From the NCBI GenBank assembly GCA_028284565.1, contig JANQRM010000009.1, forward strand, positions 1-15,753: DNA of 15,753 bases. The letters run 5' to 3'. Below, piece after piece: positions 7,562-13,249 of this stretch (positions are counted from its first letter, which is position 1; each line of letters opens with the position of its first letter). This DNA comes from Anaerolineae bacterium (GTDB lineage: Bacteria; Chloroflexota; Anaerolineae; Aggregatilineales; Phototrophicaceae). Below the pieces are notes generated by a model. The model saw only the letters and a list, made by a program, of their open reading frames with translations, did no database searches and had not been told where the DNA came from. Both the position numbers and the translations under genes were made by a program.

Positions 7562-8436
7562 TAGGGTACGAGATTGGTTTCAAAATCGACGAGGAATTCA
7601 TCCGGCACACGGCAGGGACGGAGCGTTTCAATATTGATCGTCACCCACATCACTCGCGCTCGTGCTAGCAAAGTCTCATCACTTACCCGCTTGATTGTAT
7701 AGTGACGGATGGCAGAAGCGCGCTTGACATTCGAGGCGAAAGTGGAGACTTCGATGACATCATCGAGATAAGCAGGTTGCAGGTATTCGAGGCGTTGCTT
7801 GCGGACGATGAGGGCGAAGTTGTTGGCTTCGATGCGTTGTCTGTCCCAACCAAAAGCCACCCCCACTTGATTCGAGCAGTCATCAAGATAGCTGAAGTAG
7901 ACGGCGTTGTTGACGTGTCCGGCGAAGTCAATATCCCGCCATTCAACACGCTTCTGTAGCCGAAATACTCCACTCGGTTCAGGCGGAGGTTCGGGGAATT
8001 TCTCGCGGGGTTCGCCATAACCGTCGATGCCTTCGGGAATGTAGGCACGAATGACCTCATCGGGGACGGCGACAGGTTGCATCGTCTGGGCATCCAGATA
8101 GACCCAATCGGCTTCCGCACGGGCAACGAGTTCATCTGTACCATGGCGGGTGAATTCATATTTGCGTAGGGAACGGGTGCGTCGGAAATCCTCGACCCAT
8201 GTTTTGACATCCACTGAATCGCCATAGTTTAAGTTATCCAAGTATTCGATTTGCGTCTCCCGAATGAGCCAAAGGCGGTTCATCCCGCGGATGGTGTGGA
8301 GGTCATAACCCACATCCGCAGATGCTTCGAGGGAGGCTTCTTGCATAAAGCGGATGTAATTGGCGTTGTTGACGTGTCCGTAAGCATCGCATTCGTACTG
8401 ACGAATCTGGAAGGTGCGAGTGTAGACGGCTGGCAT
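7561..8436 (-). CDS. Double-hotdog acyl thioesterase (4HBT / acyl-ACP thioesterase-like)
   Basis: This 291-residue protein contains two hotdog domains in tandem (about 1-140 and 160-288). Each opens with the 4-hydroxybenzoyl-CoA thioesterase motif: D17-AYGHVNNANY and D170-FAGHVNNAVY, with the catalytic Asp and the G-H-V-N-N helix start kept in both. Fused double-hotdog proteins include FatA/FatB-type acyl-ACP thioesterases, which release fatty acids from carrier protein or CoA. Keeping both Asp residues is notable, because one half is often degenerate in such fusions. The ATG lies directly after the stop of the upstream secreted-protein gene and its stop overlaps the next start, so it is the middle gene of a coupled three-gene operon. 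Acyl-CoA versus acyl-ACP preference cannot be told. Confidence 0.85.
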   Translation of the reverse strand: MPAVYTRTFQIRQYECDAYGHVNNANYIRFMQEASLEASADVGYDLHTIRGMNRLWLIRETQIEYLDNLNYGDSVDVKTWVEDFRRTRSLRKYEFTRHGTDELVARAEADWVYLDAQTMQPVAVPDEVIRAYIPEGIDGYGEPREKFPEPPPEPSGVFRLQKRVEWRDIDFAGHVNNAVYFSYLDDCSNQVGVAFGWDRQRIEANNFALIVRKQRLEYLQPAYLDDVIEVSTFASNVKRASAIRHYTIKRVSDETLLARARVMWVTINIETLRPCRVPDEFLVDFETNLVP

Positions 8437-9792
8437 TTATCGGCAGACCTCGAATGCGGATAAATCAACCCACCACAAGCCCCCATTTAGCCCATTCGCA
8501 TAGACAGCAAGGCGGTCTCGGTTAGGCGAGAGATTGGTCCATGCCCGTTCTTCATTATCCAAGTTAAGCGGCAAGGGGGTCAGGGTGGATAAGGTGATGC
8601 TCTCCCGATGGAAGCATTGCAGAGTCGCTTGTCCATCCACATCACGTACAAGATAAATCACACGGTTATCCGGTGCGCGGGTGACATACACTGGTGCGGG
8701 ATAGTTGTTGCCGGGCAGTTCCGCTTCAAACAACAGCACACGGTCACTGGGGAAGAGTGCATTCTGCAGATAGTAACCTCGAACACCATCGGATGACCCA
8801 CCACCTACAATGAGGAAGCGTCCATCTTCTGTGCTGGACGGGACAGTCACGGAGGAGGGATTGTCTGTCAGGAGCGCGCTGAGAACTTCGCCATCGGTAT
8901 TCCCCACGAAGTAGAAGACTGGTTCATCGTAGGCACCAAAATAATAGGCTGTGAAGATGCCGCCTGCCTGCCAATTGAAACCGCGTAGGGTGTATTGATG
9001 GAGTCTCTCGTGCATCAGCCGTTTGAATGAGCCATCGGGTTCTGCCGAGAAGATGGTATGCAAATCATTCTGGTAGACAATCCGTCGCACATCGGGTCGG
9101 AAGGTAATCTGCGAATTTTCAAAGATGAAGAGGTCGAATTCACCTCCTTGGGTGGGTACATTGAGTCCCGTTTGCTGGATGAGGGCATCCGTCACCTGAA
9201 CTTCGGCAGGATGGTCAATCGGGATGGGTGTGCCACTGCTGAGGGTGACTTCATACCAATCATAACGGGTGAAGACTTCCCCATCACAGCCCACGCCATA
9301 GCGCAGTGTCTCGTTGTCTATCCATTCCACCTGAACGACTTCATCTGATGTAATGCCGCGCAAGCCAACATACGATTGGGATAAATTAAGGGGGACAGGG
9401 TCGGTGGGTGTGGCATCTGCTATAACGACCAATTCGGCAACATCGCCGGGTTCAAATTGCTCAAAATTGGCTTGGAAGCCGATTTGTCCGGTGGGCTGGA
9501 GCGCGAAATCAATCAAGCCGATTCCGCACGCATCGACAACAAAGCCAAAGCCCTCGCCAATGAGCGTACCGTCTGAATCACGTCCTTCCACGATGAGGGA
9601 GATATTTTTATAGGCGACAAAGCCGTTGTTGGTCAATGTGCCAGTGACGAGGGTTTCTTCAACACCAAAGACGCTGAGTTGGGTAGTGAGGGTAGTGCTT
9701 GTGGCAACCAAATCGGTTGGGGCTGCCGAATCCTCTTGTGCGAGGACAGACAAACTACAACAAACCAGGAGTGCGATAAACCAAAAACGCAT
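8437..9792 (-). CDS. Secreted protein with FxLYD-like and beta-propeller-like regions
   Basis: The chosen start, ATG 9792, gives 451 residues beginning with a signal peptide (MRFWFIALLVCCSLSVLA, likely cleaved before QED). A longer ORF from TTG 9855 would put 21 residues before the signal and is rejected. Residues about 30-150 resemble an FxLYD-type beta-sandwich (VTGTLTNNG...VAYKNISLIVEGRDSDG). From about 170 to the end, repeats such as RFLIVGGG, NRVIYLVRDVDGQ and LSPNRDRLAVYANG suggest a TolB/WD40-like propeller. Cysteines near 113, 190 and the C-terminus could form disulfides outside the cell. No enzymatic motif is seen. It is the first gene of an operon with a thioesterase and an MDMPI protein, an odd pairing. 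Function unknown. Confidence 0.75.
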   Translation of the reverse strand: MRFWFIALLVCCSLSVLAQEDSAAPTDLVATSTTLTTQLSVFGVEETLVTGTLTNNGFVAYKNISLIVEGRDSDGTLIGEGFGFVVDACGIGLIDFALQPTGQIGFQANFEQFEPGDVAELVVIADATPTDPVPLNLSQSYVGLRGITSDEVVQVEWIDNETLRYGVGCDGEVFTRYDWYEVTLSSGTPIPIDHPAEVQVTDALIQQTGLNVPTQGGEFDLFIFENSQITFRPDVRRIVYQNDLHTIFSAEPDGSFKRLMHERLHQYTLRGFNWQAGGIFTAYYFGAYDEPVFYFVGNTDGEVLSALLTDNPSSVTVPSSTEDGRFLIVGGGSSDGVRGYYLQNALFPSDRVLLFEAELPGNNYPAPVYVTRAPDNRVIYLVRDVDGQATLQCFHRESITLSTLTPLPLNLDNEERAWTNLSPNRDRLAVYANGLNGGLWWVDLSAFEVCR

Positions 9793-9793
9793 G

Positions 9794-9869
9794 ACACCAA
9801 CCAACCATTCAGCTAAGCAACAATGCGCCAGAGGATAGCATATCTCAAAGGGCAAACATAGGTTGGTGT
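9794..9869. repeat. 9-bp inverted repeat in the divergent intergenic region
   Basis: ACACCAACC (9794-9802) and GGTTGGTGT (9861-9869) are exact reverse complements, 58 bases apart, in the gap between the divergent starts at 9792 and 9929. The left copy lies against the ATG of the secreted-protein gene, the right one upstream of the other gene. They could be paired operator sites or a chance match. Confidence 0.3.
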
Positions 9870-9897
9870 GATTCTCTCATCTGTATCTAAATAGGGT

Positions 9898-9903
9898 TAT
9901 ACT
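9898..9903 (+). promoter_or_regulatory. Candidate -10 box of the GTPase-like gene
   Basis: TATACT lies 25 bases before the GTG at 9929 and would give a leader of about 20 bases. No convincing -35 hexamer is seen at the usual distance, so this is weak or activator-dependent if real. AAAGG about 11 bases before the GTG could be the ribosome-binding site. Confidence 0.3.
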
Positions 9904-9928
9904 GTCACTAACTAAAGGTCTAAAGCAA

Positions 9929-10423
9929 GTGTTCATCGTGGATTCAAATCAGCCTCATTACATCGGGATAATCGGTGCTTATCAACAACGTTTTGTCATC
10001 ATGCGTTTTTTCAATCGACTGGTTGGGGCAAATGAACCACATAGACCGATTTCCCGCAGTGCGAGTCCCTACGCTCGCATAACGACGGATACGTTGCAGA
10101 CAATTCACCTTGTCGGGATTCGTGGCTTACGAAGTGCTGAATTTTTCTGTGAAGTTCTAACCGACCTCAAGTTATTGATTCTAGTCGATAGCAAAACTCC
10201 AGAAGCATTTCGAGAGGTCAAATCAATATTAGAAACCTTACGAATGCTTGAGCGACCTTTTGTTATTCTTGCCAAACCTGCTAATCACCCCAATAGCTGG
10301 CATGAACATGAGATGCGTCAAGCATTACGATTAGAATCATACGAATTTTTATGGATGACGAATATAGAAACCCAAGAAGATGTACAACAAGCCTTGAGCT
10401 ATTGTATTAACTTATTGCTATAG
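9929..10423 (+). CDS. Degenerate small GTPase-like protein (MglA/Arf-like fold, P-loop lost)
   Basis: These 164 residues align by pattern with bacterial MglA/Arf-like GTPases. TIHLVGIRGLRSAEFF (58-73) sits where LHLFGTPGQ-RF (switch II) is expected, LILVDSKTPEAF (83-94) matches the strand before G4, and LAKPANHPNSW (114-124) replaces the ANKxDxPxAW guanine-specificity motif. With the GTG start the N-terminus IGIIGAYQQRFV (12-23) occupies the P-loop site but lacks the G-K-[ST] core. Nucleotide-binding residues at G1, G3 and G4 thus all seem lost while the hydrophobic framework is kept, suggesting a pseudo-GTPase used for binding partners. The GTG start is preferred to ATG 10001 because it restores the first strand. 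It overlaps the convergent gene by six bases. No roadblock/LC7 partner is nearby. Confidence 0.6.
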   Translation: MFIVDSNQPHYIGIIGAYQQRFVIMRFFNRLVGANEPHRPISRSASPYARITTDTLQTIHLVGIRGLRSAEFFCEVLTDLKLLILVDSKTPEAFREVKSILETLRMLERPFVILAKPANHPNSWHEHEMRQALRLESYEFLWMTNIETQEDVQQALSYCINLLL

Positions 10424-10732
10424 CTGGAATTCACCTGTGGCACGCACGACCTTATGCGAATAATTGTCTACAAAGTCCTTTAGCTTGTCTTGTAGGAGTT
10501 CCCATTCAGGACTTTTGAGGACATCCGCCATAACTTGCGGACTGTCTGCCAGAGCTTCTGCCATGATGCGTGGCACATCGGCATCTCGACTATAGACCGT
10601 GTACCATGCGCCGATGGGTTGCAGTCCCAGTTTGGTGGATTGCGGAACCCACTCTTGCATGACGAACTCGAAGTATTGTTGGTCGAGTCCCGGCTTGATG
10701 TCCCATTGCAGAATCAGCTTCACATTGCTCAT
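10418..10732 (-). CDS. Conserved hypothetical protein, possible dimeric alpha/beta-barrel fold
   Basis: This 104-residue soluble protein begins with a strand typical of ferredoxin-like dimeric alpha/beta-barrel proteins (VKLILQWDIKPGLDQQYFEFVMQEW), followed by a helix, a second strand (GAWYTVYS) and a C-terminal helical part (SPEWELLQDKLKDFVDNYSHKV). The pattern resembles NIPSNAP, ABM or EthD-type small proteins, but no diagnostic catalytic residue is visible, so the family is unsure. The start is well supported by AAGGAG six bases before the ATG. It follows the MBL-fold gene with a 19-base gap, so the two are probably co-transcribed. Its stop overlaps the convergent GTPase-like gene. Confidence 0.7.
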   Translation of the reverse strand: MSNVKLILQWDIKPGLDQQYFEFVMQEWVPQSTKLGLQPIGAWYTVYSRDADVPRIMAEALADSPQVMADVLKSPEWELLQDKLKDFVDNYSHKVVRATGEFQL

Positions 10733-10751
10733 GTGTGGCTCCTTAGCACCC

Positions 10752-11393
10752 CTATATTTGCGGGTTCAAGACAATGACTTGGGGTTGTTCGGGTGTGTCA
10801 CCTGTCCCTATCTTGAGGCTGTCTTCTTCCTGAACCTTACTCACACCCATCGTTTTCAAGAATTTGTCGAGGGGTTCGAGGTCAATTTTGAGCTTGGGAA
10901 TTTGGTAGTGCATCGGCACAATATAATAGGGTTCGATGAGTGCGATGACATCCGCCGCCTGACCAGCGCGTAAGGATTTGCCACCTCCGACGGGTATGAG
11001 CAAGACATTCACCTCGCCAAATTCCTCAATGGTCGATTGGTTGGGGACATGCGCCAAATCACCCAGATGCAAGACGCGAATGCTATTGGGGTATTCAAAG
11101 AGATAGGCGACATTGTAATGTGCGGAGCCGTTGTCTTCATCGACGTAATGCATTGAAACGCCCGTGATAAAGAGTTCTCCGATTTCATATTGTCCCGGAC
11201 CACGGAGTACATAATCATTCTTCACGAGATGGTCGGCATTGTGACCGATTTCATCGTGGCTGATGGTGACGACATCGCTTTTGAGGCTCAATTCAGGCAA
11301 GCCGATCTTTTTGTGATAGGGGTCCGTGACAACAGTGGTTTGGCTTCGTTCGGTAATCCGAAAGCAACTGTGTCCATACCATGTGATATCCAA
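10752..11393 (-). CDS. MBL-fold metal-dependent hydrolase-like protein (COG2220/UlaG-like), TTG start
   Basis: The product (213 residues from TTG 11393) opens DITWYGHSCFRI, the N-terminus of COG2220 metallo-beta-lactamase-fold proteins. Later landmarks are TDPY, RGPGQYEIG, LHLGDLAH and IVPMHY, giving candidate metal ligands D and H in the last two. The central HxHxDH motif is altered to H-D-E-I-G-H: first and last His kept, middle His and Asp replaced by Glu and Gly. Activity may therefore be changed or lost. An ATG at 11432 in the same frame is rejected: it lies at the expected transcription start of the TATAAT promoter, while TTG 11393 has CAGGAG eight bases upstream and matches the family N-terminus. 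It heads a two-gene operon. Substrate unknown. Confidence 0.82.
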   Translation of the reverse strand: MDITWYGHSCFRITERSQTTVVTDPYHKKIGLPELSLKSDVVTISHDEIGHNADHLVKNDYVLRGPGQYEIGELFITGVSMHYVDEDNGSAHYNVAYLFEYPNSIRVLHLGDLAHVPNQSTIEEFGEVNVLLIPVGGGKSLRAGQAADVIALIEPYYIVPMHYQIPKLKIDLEPLDKFLKTMGVSKVQEEDSLKIGTGDTPEQPQVIVLNPQI

Positions 11394-11435
11394 AGGAAAC
11401 ACTCCTGATGTTCGCAAATCTGTTCTAATCATTCT

Positions 11436-11464
11436 ATTATACGGGATGCCACGCTTGCTGTAAA
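11436..11464 (-). promoter_or_regulatory. Strong sigma-70-type promoter of the MBL-fold gene
   Basis: On the minus strand TTTACA (11459-11464), 17 bases, then a perfect TATAAT (11436-11441). Transcription should start near 11428-11430, giving a leader of about 36 bases before TTG 11393. This is the best consensus promoter in the window. Confidence 0.65.
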
Positions 11465-11575
11465 TTGTGGGGTGATAGGATGGGTAGCTACGGATAAAAG
11501 CCTATAAAATTTTTTTATACTCTGTTGTGTCATTCGCCAATAAACTGTAGAGTGAGCTTTAGGGGATTTTATTGA

Positions 11576-11594
11576 ATCGTTTTGTTTAAACGAT
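11576..11594 (+). promoter_or_regulatory. Perfect 7-bp hairpin in the leader of the jelly-roll protein gene
   Basis: ATCGTTT-TGTTT-AAACGAT is a perfect inverted repeat ending about ten bases before the AGGAG ribosome-binding site of the gene at 11615. It could be an operator or an mRNA structure affecting initiation. No known riboswitch pattern was recognised around it. Confidence 0.35.
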
Positions 11595-11614
11595 GGCTTA
11601 GATAGGAGAAATTC

Positions 11615-12940
11615 ATGTCTCATACAAAAATGCTGGTTTGTGTCATGCTTTGTGTATTCGGTTTGGGTGTATTGCTTCCCATTCAGGCTCAAGACGATGC
11701 CCTCAATACCATGTTCCAAGCAGGATTAAACCAAGTGACGGTTGGGAATCAACTCCGTTCGGAAGATTTCCGTGTTGGCTTAGGTTATGCTATTAGTAGT
11801 GATACCGATGTGAAGCGGGAAATCGTGAACGAACAATATCAAATCGAGGTGTTTCGGGAAGAGTGGGTGGCATGGGATTACTTCAGCGATGAATTCGCCA
11901 ACGTCGTCATTCAGGCAGATGTCAACTTACTCAATAATGTCGGGACAAATGCGGTTGCTGGAATCACCTGTCGGATGACAGACGAGGATCAAGGGTATGG
12001 CTATTACTTTGAAATCGACTTCGAAAGTGGCTATTACGTCTCCGTTTGGTCACCCGAAACCTTTTATACGCTAGCGAGTGGAGTTAATACGACTGCGCTT
12101 CAACCCGGCAAGACGGCGCATCATTTGGTCGCCGTGTGTATTGATGATTACCTCGCGTTTTATGCCAATGGCGTTGTCTTAGCAGAACTCGTCGATACGA
12201 CCCTCAAAAGTGGCTTGGTCAGTTGGAGTGCCACACTCTACGCTGGGACGCAATCCTTTGGGGCAACCTTCGACAACATCAATGTTTATGATGCGACGGT
12301 CAGTAGTCCATTAGCCAGCTCGCCCACGCCTGATTTGTCGTCCGGTTTTCTCAATGTCGCTCCTCAACGCCATCTGTTAAGCGAACCCTTCGATTCCGTC
12401 GATGCATGGTTCACCTATTCCGATGAGCGTACCGATTTCACCATTGAAGATGGACTGTATTCCGCGAGGATGCGGGAATCAGGCTTTACGTGGGCAACCA
12501 ATGGCACTGAAGTAGTGAATTCCATCATCGAAGTGGATGTAACACAGGTACAAACAAACACAGATGCTAATGGAATCGGCTTGATGTGTCGCGTGAACAA
12601 CGATGGCGATGGCTATTTCTTCTGGTTTGGGGATGACGGATTTTACAATATCTCTGTCCGCCAACAAGCAACCGAAGAAGTCTTTACTGCGCTGGTTGAC
12701 AGTGAAGAAGTCTCACTCTTGTCCATTGATAGTGGAGTTGCCTACCGCTTTACGGTGGTGTGTGTCGATAATTATCTGGCGATGTATGTGGATGGCAATC
12801 TTGTGGCAGAAGCCTTCGATAGTACTTTCTCGCTAGGCGTGACGGGTTTAGCCATCAGCTTAAGTGGCGATGACCCCAGCATCGAACAACAAGTCATCTA
12901 TGACAATCTCAATGTCTGGTCGGCATCGGCATCAGGATAG
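11615..12940 (+). CDS. Secreted protein with two tandem LamG/jelly-roll-like domains
   Basis: This 441-residue protein has a signal peptide (residues 1-25, cleaved at IQA-QDD) and two homologous beta-jelly-roll domains, about 48-226 and 248-437, joined by a Ser/Pro-rich linker (227-247). Each repeat has the order ...G-CR...GYYF...Y-SV...C-D-YLA-Y-NG-LVAE...YDNINVY. C119/C175 and C325/C383 occupy equivalent places and probably form a disulfide in each domain. Such concanavalin-like domains usually bind or cleave carbohydrates, but no catalytic acid pair is recognisable, so binding is the cautious reading. The start is supported by AGGAG eight bases upstream and by the signal peptide. It is a single-gene unit with its own terminator. 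No cell-wall anchor is seen. Confidence 0.82.
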   Translation: MSHTKMLVCVMLCVFGLGVLLPIQAQDDALNTMFQAGLNQVTVGNQLRSEDFRVGLGYAISSDTDVKREIVNEQYQIEVFREEWVAWDYFSDEFANVVIQADVNLLNNVGTNAVAGITCRMTDEDQGYGYYFEIDFESGYYVSVWSPETFYTLASGVNTTALQPGKTAHHLVAVCIDDYLAFYANGVVLAELVDTTLKSGLVSWSATLYAGTQSFGATFDNINVYDATVSSPLASSPTPDLSSGFLNVAPQRHLLSEPFDSVDAWFTYSDERTDFTIEDGLYSARMRESGFTWATNGTEVVNSIIEVDVTQVQTNTDANGIGLMCRVNNDGDGYFFWFGDDGFYNISVRQQATEEVFTALVDSEEVSLLSIDSGVAYRFTVVCVDNYLAMYVDGNLVAEAFDSTFSLGVTGLAISLSGDDPSIEQQVIYDNLNVWSASASG

Positions 12941-12963
12941 ATTTCATAGTGATTATAGAAGAT

Positions 12964-12995
12964 AAGGGTGTACAACAACTGTACGCCCTTTTTAT
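12964..12995 (+). terminator. Rho-independent terminator
   Basis: A 10-bp stem AAGGGTGTAC / GTACGCCCTT (one wobble, 7-base loop) is followed by TTTATTTAT, 23 bases after the stop of the jelly-roll protein gene. It also lies directly beyond the stop of the possible minus-strand ORF ending at 12992. It resembles the palindromes at 20-39 and 6705-6724. Confidence 0.85.
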
Positions 12996-13168
12996 TTATC
13001 TTCTCTTTGTTTCTTTTTTCGTGGTTTTCCCAATCGGTTGAATGTCCGATATTGCAGAAAATCGTAAATGCCGCTTCCCTCAATCATAGTAATTGAGATG
13101 GCTATCCCTAATACACTGAGATCAGAGAGCAAACCACCTGTTTGACCCCGTATAACGAAGATCCCCAT
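12992..13168 (-). CDS. Possible small membrane protein or gene remnant (58 residues)
   Basis: A 58-residue ORF from ATG 13168 reads as one hydrophobic helix (about 11-29, GGLLSDLSVLGIAISITMI), a short polar part (EGSGIYDFLQYRTFNRLG) and a basic tail (KPRKKKQREDK). The composition looks protein-like, resembling the C-terminal end of an inner-membrane protein, and the stop abuts a hairpin as a real gene end would. Against it: no Shine-Dalgarno precedes the ATG and an in-frame TAA lies two codons upstream, so it may be the remnant of a longer decayed gene. I do not recognise the family. The rest of the 309-base gap 12941-13249 holds only two hairpins. Confidence 0.3.
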   Translation of the reverse strand: MGIFVIRGQTGGLLSDLSVLGIAISITMIEGSGIYDFLQYRTFNRLGKPRKKKQREDK

Positions 13169-13197
13169 ACATTAAATAGGCACGAAAATAACATAAA

Positions 13198-13242
13198 CGA
13201 AACAGTTATACGTGGGCGCAGATTGCCCATACTTCTGTTTCG
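13198..13242 (-). terminator. Long interrupted hairpin after the cytochrome/beta-helix gene
   Basis: An exact 8-bp inverted repeat CGAAACAG / CTGTTTCG encloses a second stem (GGGC / GCCC with flanking pairs). On the minus strand it begins seven bases after the TAG of the gene ending at 13250 and is followed by a T-rich stretch (TTTATGTTATTTT). A terminator is the simplest reading; a small mobile-element remnant is less likely. Confidence 0.5.
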
Positions 13243-13249
13243 TCATCAT

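Noticed and set aside
7683..8225. 180-codon minus-strand ORF inside the thioesterase gene
   Set aside because: Shadow frame: Ser/Pro/Met-rich composition without motifs, fully inside a well-supported gene.
9793..9855. N-terminal extension of the secreted propeller gene to TTG 9855
   Set aside because: It would place 21 residues before a good signal peptide; ATG 9792 is simpler.
12898..13083. Minus-strand ORF of 61 codons across the terminator
   Set aside because: It runs through a strong terminator hairpin and into the end of the jelly-roll gene, with no protein-like pattern; the overlapping 58-codon ORF in another frame looks more coherent.
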